Positions 24,962-34,984 of a stretch of DNA of 64,000 nt are shown here, piece after piece (position 1 is the first letter of the stretch; the number at the start of each line of letters is the position of its first letter). The stretch is from Anaerococcus degeneri (GTDB lineage Bacteria > Bacillota > Clostridia > Tissierellales > Peptoniphilaceae). Location of the stretch: positions 56,312 through 120,311 of the forward strand of contig NZ_JAGGLO010000006.1 of assembly GCF_017874475.1 (NCBI RefSeq), given 5' to 3'. Under the pieces are notes generated by a model that worked only from the letters and a program-made list of their open reading frames with translations, was not told where the DNA came from and searched no databases. Both the position numbers and the translations under genes were made by a program.

Positions 24962-27088
24962 ATGGATACTATGAAAAATTCAGATATGTCAATCATCTCA
25001 GATCCTCACGTTTTAGATGAGTCCTTGATTGCTGATACTGAGAGTCTGAGAAAAGAATTAAAAGTCGAAAGAAAATTAGTTGTTGAAAGTGAGTCTCTTT
25101 TTAGGAAGGCTCTTGACCTTGTGGATGAGGCTGGATCTAAGTATTTAATTATTTCTGGCGATATTAGCAAGGAAGGTGAACTTGTTAGTCACAAAAAGTC
25201 CGCATCACTTCTAAAAAATTGGCAAGAAAAAGATCCTGATAGAAAAATTTTTATTATCCCTGGCAACCACGACATAAATTCTAAGCGTGCCTATGATTAT
25301 AAAAACGATACAAAAACACCGGCTACTGGCCCTAAAGAATTTTACGAAACTTATGATTTTATATATAAAGACCCATCTATCCTTGAATTTTACAAGGATT
25401 CTGATATTTTTAAGACCTATCTTGAAAAGGTCAACGAAAAATATAAGAGGGACTATAAATATTCCTACTATGCCAATGGATATTTTACTTATGTAACAAG
25501 GATAAAAAAAGAATATAAGTATACAAACGGCCTTACAATTATTATGATAGATTCTTCAATCTATGCCGCAGACATGGAACAAGGCCACAGGGATGGCGTT
25601 AATAATGTAATCGGCTCAGTTTCTACAGAACAATTAAGGTGGATTGCCGATAAAATTGACGAGGCCAAGGCTAGAAATGACATGGTTATAGGTGTCTCTC
25701 ACCATGCTTTTATACCAAATTTTAGAAACCAAGAGCTGGTATTTTCGCCTTTTATAATCAAGGAATACAAGACTAGGATTAAAGATTCTGACCCTAGGCT
25801 TAACAATAAAACACCTATCGAAGTCCTTGCTGACAATGGGGTTAAGTTTATCTTCACTGGCCACCTCCACGAAAATGGAACTGCCAAATTTGTCTCTGAA
25901 GAAGGCAATGAAATCTACGACATACAGACAGGCTCAACTATCACCTATCCCCTTCCAATCAGACATTTAAAAATAGAAAATAAGTCAGGAACTATAAGCG
26001 GTTTTGAAGTTGAAATCAAAACCCAACTAATAAGTGAATTTACCTACACAGATGAAAATAAAAATACCATCCACATCGAGGATGCTTCCTTGCACACCTT
26101 GGAAAATCAGCTTTCTCTCAAGGAAGTGATTTCAAACTACATCAGAATCCAGGCTAATAATCCTAAGCTTGAAAACTTGAATGTAAAAACAGAAATTATC
26201 AACCAAATTAACGCCAACACCAAGTTTAATCTTCCTTACAAAAATTACATGGACCAGGTCGTCTTTCCATTGATAAAAGACAAATTTCCAATGACCAAGC
26301 CTATGATTGGAAATATTAACCTAATAGAAGAAAATGGGTCCTACCACATCCTGGTCAAGGCCATTGGCAATAGGATTATAATCAGGTCTAAGGATATAGA
26401 AGATGCCTTAGATGTGATTTTTAAACAGGTTGGAAGGGATATTATCTATCCACCACTAATCATTTATTTTATAGAAAAAATTTTAAATAAGATATTTAAG
26501 ATGCCTATTGATAATGAGGGCCATACTTTATATGACTTTGCAAACTTTATCTATCAATACAGGTCAAATGATGTTAAAAGACCAAAATATGTCACTGATA
26601 TGATTGATAGGCTAAATGACAAATCTTATGACATCATAAATGCAACCTTAGACTATGGAGCTTGCGAAATAAATGAAGCCTTTGATTATGTAACTAGCAA
26701 TATTAAATTTATTAAGTATGGGTCTAAGAAAAGATTTTTTGATGATTTAATTAAGACTAGTGGAATTACTTCAAACCTTGCTTATAAGTATATAAGACTC
26801 AGAGTTGATACCCTAAGGGACCTCTTAAATTTCTTTTCTAGGTTTATTACAAAAAAATCTCATATTACTGGTGTTGACCTTGCCAAAAAAATCGCCCATT
26901 CAAAATCGATTAGAAAGTTTAAGATGAATATGTCAGATAAGATGTTTGGCCAAAAATCTTTGAGGAAATTTATCGTAGACATGATTGGGGAAATGAACGA
27001 GGATATGGCAAAAATTTACCAAAATGATACTGATAATGATATAGATTTATACTTTAACTATATAGAATTTCACGATAGTGACAATTAA
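24962..27088 (+). CDS. Calcineurin-like metallophosphoesterase, large
   Basis: 708 aa from ATG 24962 (GCGAGGAAGAT before it). The metallophosphoesterase core has all metal motifs: SDPHV, SGDISKEG, GNHD, GVSHHAF, GHLHENG, within about residues 9-300. The remaining about 400 residues are helical and unidentified. Unlike many related surface phosphatases there is no signal peptide, so it should be cytoplasmic. Substrate unknown (nucleotide or phosphodiester likely for the fold). Single gene, convergent with the DUF1846 gene. Confidence 0.85.
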   Translation: MDTMKNSDMSIISDPHVLDESLIADTESLRKELKVERKLVVESESLFRKALDLVDEAGSKYLIISGDISKEGELVSHKKSASLLKNWQEKDPDRKIFIIPGNHDINSKRAYDYKNDTKTPATGPKEFYETYDFIYKDPSILEFYKDSDIFKTYLEKVNEKYKRDYKYSYYANGYFTYVTRIKKEYKYTNGLTIIMIDSSIYAADMEQGHRDGVNNVIGSVSTEQLRWIADKIDEAKARNDMVIGVSHHAFIPNFRNQELVFSPFIIKEYKTRIKDSDPRLNNKTPIEVLADNGVKFIFTGHLHENGTAKFVSEEGNEIYDIQTGSTITYPLPIRHLKIENKSGTISGFEVEIKTQLISEFTYTDENKNTIHIEDASLHTLENQLSLKEVISNYIRIQANNPKLENLNVKTEIINQINANTKFNLPYKNYMDQVVFPLIKDKFPMTKPMIGNINLIEENGSYHILVKAIGNRIIIRSKDIEDALDVIFKQVGRDIIYPPLIIYFIEKILNKIFKMPIDNEGHTLYDFANFIYQYRSNDVKRPKYVTDMIDRLNDKSYDIINATLDYGACEINEAFDYVTSNIKFIKYGSKKRFFDDLIKTSGITSNLAYKYIRLRVDTLRDLLNFFSRFITKKSHITGVDLAKKIAHSKSIRKFKMNMSDKMFGQKSLRKFIVDMIGEMNEDMAKIYQNDTDNDIDLYFNYIEFHDSDN

Positions 27089-27128
27089 AAACAAGCCTCT
27101 TGTTAAATTTTACAAGGGCTTGTTTTTT
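27086..27128. terminator. Bidirectional terminator between convergent genes
   Basis: AAACAAGCCTCTTGT and ACAAGGGCTTGTTT with T runs on both sides. Confidence 0.8.
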
Positions 27129-27130
27129 TC

Positions 27131-28603
27131 TTACCTATAATCTTCTTCTGAAAATTCTGGATCTTGGGTGAAGTTTAATCCGAGTTTTCTGAGCATAGAT
27201 TTTTGTGAATCGTTTAAAATTACTGTTGAATGAGCATCAAGACTCTTTAATTTGCCCAATTGTTTGATAGCCATATGGGTTAGAGGATTGGTTGTCGCTG
27301 AAATTGAAAGAGCTATGAGCATTTCATTTACTGACAAACTTGTCTCATTGCCGCCTAAGTCCTTGGTCTTAAGGTCTGATACTGGCTCAATTATGTGAGG
27401 TGAAATTAGTAAAATTTCTTCATCTAGCTTGCCAAATTTTTTGAGGACATTTAGGATGCAAGCTGCAGGTGCACTTAAAAGATCTGACTTTTTGCCTGTA
27501 ATAATTTCCCCGTCTTGGGTTTCTATGGCGAAGGCTTCTGTGCCCGAACTTTTGGCCCTCTCCCTTGCCGCTAGGGCAACAAGCCTGTCATCTGGAGATA
27601 TTTCTAGCTGGCTCATGAGCATTTGGATTTTTTCTAGTGTGTGGAAAGATTCCTTGGCCATCCTGTAATCAACAAGGGTGTTGTAATACCTTCTAATAAT
27701 CTCAGCCTTAGACGCGTCTGCTGCTGCCTTATCATCTACAATACAAAAACCTGACATATTTACACCCATGTCTGTAGGTGACATATAAGGAGATTTGCCC
27801 ATAATTTTTTCAAACATCTTCTTTAAGATTGGAAAGGCCTCTACATCCCTGTTATAAGAAACTGCGGACTTGCCGTAGGCTTCAAGATGGTATGGGTCAA
27901 TCATATTTACATCGTCAAGGTCAGCTGTGGCTGCTTCGTATGCCATATTTACAGGATGTTTTAGTGGTAAATTCCAAATTGGAAAAGTTTCAAATTTGGC
28001 ATAACCAGCATTAACTCCATTTTCGTGGTCAAGATACATTTGAGATAAGCAAGTTGCCATCTTGCCTGAACCTGGACCAGGACCTGTAACAACTACAAGG
28101 GGTCTGGTGGTTTTTACATGGTCATTTTTTCCAAATCCTTGATCTGAAATAATTTTTTCAAGCTTGTTTGGATAGCCCTCAATGTCGTAGGTCTTGTAAT
28201 TTTTAATACCTAGGTTATCTAGGTATTGGCAATACTTAAGGACTTTTTCCTGATAGTCAAACTGGGTAATTACTATAGCAGATACCAAAAATCCAAAGTC
28301 TTCAAGGGCAGATTTTAACCTGATGGCTTCAGTATCATAGGAAATTCCGTTATCTCCCCTAATCTTTGTTTTTTCAATATCCTTAGCATTTATTGTAATA
28401 ATTATTTCGGTTTTTTCTTTTATATTTAAGAGCATCCTCAACTTAGAATCTGGTAAAAATCCTGGCAATACCCTTGATGCGTGGGCATCATCAAAGAGTT
28501 TACCACCAAATTCTAGATACAACTTATCAAAGTGACTGATTCTTTCAACAATCTTTGCCGATTGTTCATTAATATATTTATTGTTATCAAAAGCTAGTTT
28601 CAC
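27131..28603 (-). CDS. DUF1846 (UPF0371) protein
   Basis: 490 aa, the usual family length. The family core is clear: LYLEFGGKLFDDAHASRVLPGF, GPGPGSGKMATCLSQMY (a glycine-rich nucleotide-binding-like loop) and MSPTDMGVNMSGF. The fold is P-loop-like; a biochemical role is not established. Single gene or last member behind the sugar transferase gene, from which it is separated by a terminator. Confidence 0.88.
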   Translation of the reverse strand: MKLAFDNNKYINEQSAKIVERISHFDKLYLEFGGKLFDDAHASRVLPGFLPDSKLRMLLNIKEKTEIIITINAKDIEKTKIRGDNGISYDTEAIRLKSALEDFGFLVSAIVITQFDYQEKVLKYCQYLDNLGIKNYKTYDIEGYPNKLEKIISDQGFGKNDHVKTTRPLVVVTGPGPGSGKMATCLSQMYLDHENGVNAGYAKFETFPIWNLPLKHPVNMAYEAATADLDDVNMIDPYHLEAYGKSAVSYNRDVEAFPILKKMFEKIMGKSPYMSPTDMGVNMSGFCIVDDKAAADASKAEIIRRYYNTLVDYRMAKESFHTLEKIQMLMSQLEISPDDRLVALAARERAKSSGTEAFAIETQDGEIITGKKSDLLSAPAACILNVLKKFGKLDEEILLISPHIIEPVSDLKTKDLGGNETSLSVNEMLIALSISATTNPLTHMAIKQLGKLKSLDAHSTVILNDSQKSMLRKLGLNFTQDPEFSEEDYR

Positions 28604-28647
28604 AATTCCCTCCTATTATACCTATTAATTATACCGAGAATTTCTCA

Positions 28648-28682
28648 AAAAAAAATAAGACGTAAAAAAAATACGCCTTATT
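28648..28682 (-). terminator. Terminator after the sugar transferase gene
   Basis: AAAATAAGACGTA and TACGCCTTATTTT form a hairpin overlapping the stop region, with T runs. Confidence 0.7.
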
Positions 28683-29331
28683 TTGTGATAATTGTTTTAG
28701 CTGTCTTAAAAAGTATTGAAATATCAGTCTTTATCGACAGGTTTTCTATATATTTTAACTTTAGATCTATTTTTATTGGGAGGATTTTCTCTAAGTAAAT
28801 CTTCTCGCTGTCCTCAATAGAATTATAATACTCAGATTCATTCCTAAATTCTATGGATGCATAGTCGGTAATCCCAGGCCTTACAGCAAAAATTACGTCG
28901 TAGTAATTTGGGTATAAATTTACCATCTTTGGTGTTTCTGGCCTTGGTCCAACAAGTGACATATCTCCCTTTAGGACATTTATAAATTGAGGGAGTTCAT
29001 CGATTTTCCATTTTCTCAAAAATTCCCCAGTTTTTGTAATCCTTGGGTCGTTTTTAACTGTTAGGTTATCAAGGTTTTTGTCAGCTCCCACCCTCATTGT
29101 CCTAAATTTAATAATATAAAAAGGTCTTTTACCCTTGGCAAGCCTTTCTTGCTTATAAAAAACAGGTCCATCGGAATCAAATTTGATAAAAATCGCCACA
29201 ATTAACATTGGTATTGCAATTATTATCAAGACTATGGCCGATACAAGAATATCAAAAAATCTCTTGAAAAACAAAGACACTTTTTTCTTATTTAATTTTT
29301 CATAAATTAAATCTTCGTTTACCTTATTCAC
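28678..29331 (-). CDS. Polyprenyl-phosphate sugar-1-phosphate transferase (PglC/WcaJ-core)
   Basis: 217 aa. A re-entrant N-terminal helix (FFDILVSAIVLIIIAIPMLIVAI) precedes the catalytic core: GPVFYKQERLAKGKRPF, IKFRTMR, DELPQFINVLKGDMSLVGPRPE, YDVIFAVRPGITDYASIE. Such enzymes transfer a sugar phosphate to undecaprenyl phosphate to start glycan or capsule units. No glycosyltransferases or flippase are next to it, so it is an orphan here. Confidence 0.9.
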   Translation of the reverse strand: MNKVNEDLIYEKLNKKKVSLFFKRFFDILVSAIVLIIIAIPMLIVAIFIKFDSDGPVFYKQERLAKGKRPFYIIKFRTMRVGADKNLDNLTVKNDPRITKTGEFLRKWKIDELPQFINVLKGDMSLVGPRPETPKMVNLYPNYYDVIFAVRPGITDYASIEFRNESEYYNSIEDSEKIYLEKILPIKIDLKLKYIENLSIKTDISILFKTAKTIITK

Positions 29332-29398
29332 ATTAATCCTCGGTTTTAATAATCATTAGTCTATTAAACTTCAAATTTATAAATAGTCTAGTAAAATC

Positions 29399-30553
29399 TT
29401 ATTCTACTTCAGGCCAGCCTTCTGTTGAGTAAGAATTATAATCTTCATCTATCCACAAAACTTCAGCCCCAACTTTTTTTGCAAATTCACGACCTTCTTC
29501 AAGATCTATGATGAAAAGATAGGTTGAAATTGTATCTGCTTCTGCTATATCATCTAAAATTACAGAAACTGATCTCCACCTGGTTGATGGGTACATAGTT
29601 TCTGGGTCAATTATGTGGTGGTATCTCTTGCCATCTACCATGAAAAATCTTTGGTAGTCCCCACTTGTTACTACAGATGTATTTTTAAGGCTAACTACAG
29701 ATGAGTATGGATTTTCCTTATCTTCTAGGTTTGGATTTTGGATGGCTATCTTATAGTAAGAATTTTCACTTGCTGGATTATCGCCAATTAGAACATCATC
29801 CCCGCCTACAGATAGGATTCCATGCTTTAGGCCTGCTTCCCTAAGCTTATTTGCAATTATTTTTGTTGCATAACCCTTGCCTATAGCTCCAATATCAATC
29901 CTAACATCAGGGTCTTTGATAAAGACTGTGCTTGCCTTTTCATCTACTACTATAGAATCAATATCCTTATGGGCACTAGCCTTAACAAGCATGCTTTCCT
30001 CTGGAATTGCAGCCTTTTCTGGATTATCTAAGGACATTTCCCTATAATCGTGCCAAAGCCCTAGAAGAGATCCCATAGCAATGTTAATCTTCCCATTTGT
30101 AAGGTCATACATTTTTTTAGAATATTCTACAAGTTCTATAATCTTTGGGTCAACCTTAACTGGCTCTTTGCCTGCATTTTCATTGATAGTCCTAAAGTTA
30201 TTGACCCCATCAAAAGCATCGTAAGAGTTGTAAAGTTCGTGGTAGGTCTTAAGTTCGTCTCTCAAAACTTTTACATATTTATCAAACTCTTCTTGATCCT
30301 TTGTGTAGGCTAAGAAAGTTGTGACTGTATCAAAGTATTCGTAAACATTTTCTGTGTGTTTTTCTAATTGAGATTTTCCTTCTGAGTCCGCCTCAACTTT
30401 TTCCTCATCACTTGACCTTCCATCTGCATTTTCATTTGAAGCGTCATCGTTAACTGCTTCTAGTTTCGGTTTTTCTACATTTTCTTTTTCATTAATATTG
30501 GCACAAGCTGTAAGACTTGCAGCAAGTGCCAAAACCATAATTATTTTTTTCAT
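29399..30553 (-). CDS. apbE: FAD:protein FMN transferase ApbE, lipoprotein
   Basis: 384 aa. Lipobox LTAC with Cys17, an acidic spacer, then the ApbE domain: KMYDLTNGKINIAMGSLLGLW, IDIGAIGKGYATKII, SVGGDDVLIG, TSGDYQRFF, YHHIIDPET and ADTISTYLFI. It covalently attaches FMN to Thr/Ser of outer-side flavoproteins. No target protein (RnfG, NqrC, FMN-binding domain) is in this window. It overlaps the preceding small gene by 4 bases. Confidence 0.93.
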   Translation of the reverse strand: MKKIIMVLALAASLTACANINEKENVEKPKLEAVNDDASNENADGRSSDEEKVEADSEGKSQLEKHTENVYEYFDTVTTFLAYTKDQEEFDKYVKVLRDELKTYHELYNSYDAFDGVNNFRTINENAGKEPVKVDPKIIELVEYSKKMYDLTNGKINIAMGSLLGLWHDYREMSLDNPEKAAIPEESMLVKASAHKDIDSIVVDEKASTVFIKDPDVRIDIGAIGKGYATKIIANKLREAGLKHGILSVGGDDVLIGDNPASENSYYKIAIQNPNLEDKENPYSSVVSLKNTSVVTSGDYQRFFMVDGKRYHHIIDPETMYPSTRWRSVSVILDDIAEADTISTYLFIIDLEEGREFAKKVGAEVLWIDEDYNSYSTEGWPEVE

Positions 30554-31017
30554 ATTTTATTTATATTAATTGTTTCCATATCTTTGTTGACAGAAAGACC
30601 TTCGTCTTCTGCCCAACTTAGTAACAAACCAGCTGCGACCTTATCCCTAAAGTCGTTCCACCTGCCTTCTAGGCCAAATTCATAAACTGTATCCATAAAC
30701 TCAGCGCTTGGTGCTATAAACTCAGCATTTTCTACAAAGGCATCCCTTTCTCTCCTATCTAAGGTAGAGATAAAGGCATCCCTAATGTCAGAGTTATCTA
30801 CTTCGCTTGCACCTGGCATAAGGATATATTTTTCTACATCCTGGTCTATATCTATATAGGAGCTTTCTATATCTTCATTAGTTTGAATTTCCTTATTAAT
30901 CCTGATAAAATCAAGGGATTCAGTATTTAACCACATATTTTTTAAGTATGTGTCCTCATCTATCAAGGTCCATTTCTCAACTAACCATGATAGGTTGATT
31001 GGTTTTCTGTCTTTCAT
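30550..31017 (-). CDS. Small acidic cytoplasmic protein, possible UPF0158-like
   Basis: 155 aa, no membrane segment or signal. The middle (YIDIDQDVEKYILMPGAS) and the C-terminal half (RRERDAFVENA... GLEGRWNDFRDKVAAGLLLSWAEDEGL) resemble the UPF0158 layout, but the match is weak and from memory of the pattern. It overlaps glgB by 4 bases and apbE by 4 bases, so it is translated with them. Function unknown. Confidence 0.6.
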   Translation of the reverse strand: MKDRKPINLSWLVEKWTLIDEDTYLKNMWLNTESLDFIRINKEIQTNEDIESSYIDIDQDVEKYILMPGASEVDNSDIRDAFISTLDRRERDAFVENAEFIAPSAEFMDTVYEFGLEGRWNDFRDKVAAGLLLSWAEDEGLSVNKDMETININKI

Positions 31018-32819
31018 ATTTCTCTTATCTTAAAGATTACAGCTTCGTATTGCCAAAGCTCTAATCCTAGATTATTTCCTTTCTTAACTTCTATTCTTCT
31101 CTTATCTTTTCTATACTCGCCGTATTTTTCATCTAAGGAATTAAATACTTCCTCAAAAACTAAATCTTCGTCATAATATATTTCATAGTATGGTTGGTAG
31201 ACATTTGCCATGTTTAATATAACCAAATACCTATCCCCATCTGCTATCCTTTCATAGGCAAAAACAGAGTTGGTATTGTCGTCTACTACTCTCCACACAA
31301 AGCCATTCTGATCATAATCATACTTGTAAAAGGCCTTTTCGTCCTTATATAATTTGTTCAAATCTTTTACAAAACGATTATATCCATCGTGGATTGGATA
31401 ATCAAGGTAGTCCCACCTAATTCCTACATTTTCGTTCCACTCTTCGAAGGTCGCAATTTCATTGCCCATAAAGTTTAACATCTTGCCTGGATGGGTCATT
31501 TGGTAGGTCATTAGGACCTTTAGTTGTTTGAATTTATCTTCATAAGACCCATTCATCTTATCAACCATAGATTTTTTGAGATGGACAACCTCATCGTGAC
31601 TTAGTGGAAGCAGGAACTTCTCATTGTAAAAATAATACATGGAGAAATTGATATTGGTTTGGTAGTCCCTCCTGTTCATAGAATCGACTTTAAAATACCT
31701 CAAAGTGTCATTCATCCAACCCATATCCCACTTATAGTCAAAACCAAGCCCACCTTCAGAAACCGGATGGGTTACCTTTGGATAATCAGAAGAATCTTCT
31801 GCAATCCTCATCACGTCTGGATGTAGGTTTTCTAGAGTTTCATTCAAGTTTTTTATAAAGAAGATGTTATCGTGGTGGACGCCCCTGTTTGAGTTGCCAT
31901 TGTAAAATACCATATAAGATACAGCGTCAATCCTGATTCCATCTAAATGAAATTCTTCGATTAAATATGCCATGGAAGACTTCATAAAGCTTCTCACATG
32001 GCCCTTTGAATAGTCAAAATTATTTGATCCCCATTCAGAATATTTTAGGTCCATATATTGGGACTCGTACATGGCTGTCCCGTCAAAATGGTCAAGACCA
32101 TAAAAATCTGAAGCGTAGTGGACTGCCACAACATCAAGTATAATTCCGATTCCATTTTGGTGGAGAATGTCTACAAACTTTTTAAAGTCCCTTGCAGTAC
32201 CGTACCTGTGGCTAATTGCAAAAAAACCTGTCGATTGGTAGCCCCAAGATGGGTAGAAAGGATATTCTGTAACAGGCATAATTTCAACGTGGGTGTATCC
32301 CATTTCCTTGACGTGATTAACAAGGCGATCAACTATATCTAGGAAGTTTACCTTGCCAGCAAATCTCATAAAAGATCCTATGTGAAGTTCATATATATTT
32401 AGGGGCTTGTCAAAATTTTTGTCCCTGGTTTTTATAAACTCATCGTCATTAAATACATAGTCATCTTCCGCTGTGATTCTAGCTGCAAAGTCGCCTTCGC
32501 CGTCCATGGCATGGGTAAAAGGATCTGTTTTTTCCATCCAATTCCCATCCTTGACCACTATATATTTATAATAGTCATTGACCTTTGCCCTATAAAATCC
32601 ATAAAAATATCCATACTCATCGTTTTTTACAAGTTTTTCGTTTTGCCAGCCAGTAAAGTCTCCCTTGATATAAACTTCATCTGCATTTGGCGCATAGACT
32701 CTAAATATATATCCATCTTCATGTGGTATTGCACCCCAAATCTTATGGCCAATGGTGGAGTTTCCGTCTATATAATCTTTTATTTCTGTGTAGTTTGTTG
32801 GTAAAATATTAACTTTCAT
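31014..32819 (-). CDS. glgB: 1,4-alpha-glucan branching enzyme
   Basis: 601 aa. N-terminal CBM48 domain (about residues 25-100, YIFRVYAPNADEVYIKGDFTGW) then the GH13 barrel: ILDVVAVHYASD, DGIRIDAVSYM (nucleophile Asp), RIAEDSS (acid/base Glu), LSHDEVVH (transition-state Asp), and a C-terminal all-beta domain. It forms alpha-1,6 branches in glycogen. glgA, glgC and glgP are not nearby. It overlaps udk by 11 bases and the next gene by 4 bases. Confidence 0.92.
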   Translation of the reverse strand: MKVNILPTNYTEIKDYIDGNSTIGHKIWGAIPHEDGYIFRVYAPNADEVYIKGDFTGWQNEKLVKNDEYGYFYGFYRAKVNDYYKYIVVKDGNWMEKTDPFTHAMDGEGDFAARITAEDDYVFNDDEFIKTRDKNFDKPLNIYELHIGSFMRFAGKVNFLDIVDRLVNHVKEMGYTHVEIMPVTEYPFYPSWGYQSTGFFAISHRYGTARDFKKFVDILHQNGIGIILDVVAVHYASDFYGLDHFDGTAMYESQYMDLKYSEWGSNNFDYSKGHVRSFMKSSMAYLIEEFHLDGIRIDAVSYMVFYNGNSNRGVHHDNIFFIKNLNETLENLHPDVMRIAEDSSDYPKVTHPVSEGGLGFDYKWDMGWMNDTLRYFKVDSMNRRDYQTNINFSMYYFYNEKFLLPLSHDEVVHLKKSMVDKMNGSYEDKFKQLKVLMTYQMTHPGKMLNFMGNEIATFEEWNENVGIRWDYLDYPIHDGYNRFVKDLNKLYKDEKAFYKYDYDQNGFVWRVVDDNTNSVFAYERIADGDRYLVILNMANVYQPYYEIYYDEDLVFEEVFNSLDEKYGEYRKDKRRIEVKKGNNLGLELWQYEAVIFKIREI

Positions 32820-33438
32820 CAGTATTTCCTATCATATTTTCTATATGCTTAGACAAAATCTCTATACCCTTGATATTTTTTGCTCCCCTTGGGATAATGA
32901 TGTCGGCGTATTTTTTGCTTGGTTCTACGTACTTTTCGTGCATGGGTTTTACTTGCTCGATATACTGGGTTAGGCAAGATTCCACTGACCTTCCTCTTTC
33001 TACCGTATCCCTTAGGATTCTTCTTTTTAGTCTAATATCACTATCAGCATCTACAAAGACCTTTGTGTCTGTAAGGTCTCTTATTCTTTTATCATATAGG
33101 ACCAAAATTCCTTCTATGAGGATGATTTTCTTGGCCTTAACTTTGATTGTCTCTTCGCTCCTGGTGTGGATTGTATAGTCGTAGACAGGCATATTAATTT
33201 CTTCTCCTGCCACCAATCTTTCAAGGTCGTCACAAAACAAATCAGTGTCAAAGGCCTTTGGATGATCGTAATTTAAAAGCTTTCTCTCTTCAAAATCTAA
33301 ATCGTCATGGGCCTTATAATAATTATCGTGGCCTACAACTATCAAATCGTCTTTGAAAGTTTCTGCAATTATCTTTACTATCGTAGATTTGCCAGAGGCA
33401 GAACCTCCAGCTACTGCTACGATTTTTGGTCTTATCAT
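32809..33438 (-). CDS. udk: Uridine kinase
   Basis: 209 aa. Walker A GGSASGKST at residues 11-19, DHPKAFDTDLF substrate segment, YDYTIHTRS, ILIEGILVLYD, RRILRDTVERGRS. It phosphorylates uridine and cytidine in pyrimidine salvage. It overlaps the upstream dehydrogenase gene by 4 bases. Confidence 0.93.
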   Translation of the reverse strand: MIRPKIVAVAGGSASGKSTIVKIIAETFKDDLIVVGHDNYYKAHDDLDFEERKLLNYDHPKAFDTDLFCDDLERLVAGEEINMPVYDYTIHTRSEETIKVKAKKIILIEGILVLYDKRIRDLTDTKVFVDADSDIRLKRRILRDTVERGRSVESCLTQYIEQVKPMHEKYVEPSKKYADIIIPRGAKNIKGIEILSKHIENMIGNTDES

Positions 33439-34382
33439 AATTTAATCTCGTTTTTTATTTTCCCATCTAGGTAGGAGTAAAGGTTGTCAAATACAATGTC
33501 TGCCCTAATTTGCATAGCTTCTTCTGTATAAAAAGCAACGTGGTTGGTTAGGAGGACATTTTTGGCATTCCTTAGTGGATAATCAGCTGGAAGTGGTGGT
33601 TCCATATCGAAAACGTCGATACCTGCCCTTAGCTTATCTTCATTTAATAATTTGGCTAGGTAGTCATTATCAACTACTGCTCCCCTAGCACAATTAATTA
33701 GAACTGCCCCTTCTTTCATTAGGTCAAGTTCTTCTTTTCCTAAGAAGTGCTTGGTTTCTTTGTTGTTTGGTATATGAAGGGATACTATATCAGCTTCCTT
33801 AAGAAGGGTCTTAAGGTCAACATATTCAACCCCTAAAGTCTTGATGTCGTCTTTTTCTGTCCTAGAAAAAGCAATAATCTTACATCCAAAAACTTGGAGA
33901 AGTTCGATGAGTTTTTTTCCGATATGGCCTGTCCCTATAACACCAAAAGTTTTGCCTTTGATAAGGGAACCTAAAAGCGGATTTGATTTACCTTCAAAAA
34001 TATTTTCATTATTTTTATCAAATTTTCTCAAAACTCCAATTGTAAGGCCTATAACAAGTTCAGCTACAGAATCATCTGAATAACCTGATGCGTTTAGGAC
34101 TTTGATGCCCTTTTCCTTAGAGGCTTCAAGGTCAACGTGGTCAACCCCTGTAAAGGCAACGTCAATCAATTCTAAATTTGTATTTTCTATTACCTTTCTT
34201 GATACAGGTTTATTAGTAATAATAGCAATGTCAGCGTCTTTTAGCCTTGCTATTTTTTCTTCCTCATCCTTGGCACTTTCCTTGTAATAAGTAAATTCAT
34301 GGCCAAGTTTTTCAAGTTTTTCCTTTTGTTCTTCTATATAAGATTCTTTAACTTCTAATGGATCAATAAGACTAATTTTCAT
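33435..34382 (-). CDS. D-isomer-specific 2-hydroxyacid dehydrogenase
   Basis: 315 aa. NAD-binding GVIGTGHIGKKLIELL, then the catalytic Arg in INCARGAVVD, Glu in DMEPPLP and His in NHVAFYTEEA. The substrate (lactate, glycerate, phosphoglycerate or another) cannot be told from the motifs; the extra ACT domain of SerA is absent. First gene of the operon running to apbE. Confidence 0.88.
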   Translation of the reverse strand: MKISLIDPLEVKESYIEEQKEKLEKLGHEFTYYKESAKDEEEKIARLKDADIAIITNKPVSRKVIENTNLELIDVAFTGVDHVDLEASKEKGIKVLNASGYSDDSVAELVIGLTIGVLRKFDKNNENIFEGKSNPLLGSLIKGKTFGVIGTGHIGKKLIELLQVFGCKIIAFSRTEKDDIKTLGVEYVDLKTLLKEADIVSLHIPNNKETKHFLGKEELDLMKEGAVLINCARGAVVDNDYLAKLLNEDKLRAGIDVFDMEPPLPADYPLRNAKNVLLTNHVAFYTEEAMQIRADIVFDNLYSYLDGKIKNEIKL

Positions 34383-34530
34383 CTATGTACTCCTTTATAT
34401 AAAAAACTTCTTTTAAACATTATACTCTAAATGTAGGTTTTTAAATAATTAAAAATTCTTTTACAAAGATAGGAATTGAAATAATTATTTAAAAAGGATA
34501 AATTAAATAAGAGAATAGAAAGGAATTAAA

Positions 34531-34935
34531 ATGGCAGTAGCTTTAACTTTTAAAAATGGATTGTGTGACGAGGCAATAAATTATTATTGCGATGTTTTTG
34601 ACCTTGCCTACCCAGAAAATATTATCAGATATAGGGATTTTGCAAAATTCAACCACCCACCAAAGATTAGGGATAGGATTTATAATTCCCACCTAGATAT
34701 ATATGGCAATAGGATCTACCTCTACGATGTCACAAATGATGACACCTATGTCAAAGGCAACAATGTAAAAATCGTGATAGAAACTGATTCAGATAAGCTT
34801 TATAGGGCCTATATAAATTTCAAAAAAGATTCAAATGTAACCAGCGAGCCACAAAAATTAGACAATAAATTATTTACAAGCTTTGTGGACAAATACAATA
34901 TAAGCTGGCAATTTATAGCGGAAATTATAGAATAA
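34531..34935 (+). CDS. VOC superfamily (PhnB/glyoxalase-like) protein
   Basis: 134 aa. ALTFKNGLCDEAINYYCDVFDL and the later IYNSHLDIYGNRIYLYDV, GNNVKIVIETDSDKL and FVDKYNISWQFI follow the PhnB pattern of a single beta-alpha-beta-beta-beta module pair. Ligand unknown. An AAGGAAT site precedes the ATG. Single gene between a divergent neighbour and a bidirectional terminator. Confidence 0.8.
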   Translation: MAVALTFKNGLCDEAINYYCDVFDLAYPENIIRYRDFAKFNHPPKIRDRIYNSHLDIYGNRIYLYDVTNDDTYVKGNNVKIVIETDSDKLYRAYINFKKDSNVTSEPQKLDNKLFTSFVDKYNISWQFIAEIIE

Positions 34936-34936
34936 A

Positions 34937-34984
34937 AAAAGCTAGGATTTACTTAAGTGCACTTAAGTTTATCTTAGCTTTTTT
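34937..34984. terminator. Bidirectional terminator
   Basis: AAAAAAGCTAgGAttTACTTAAG with its complement around TGCA and T runs at both ends. It serves the VOC gene and tadA. Confidence 0.8.
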
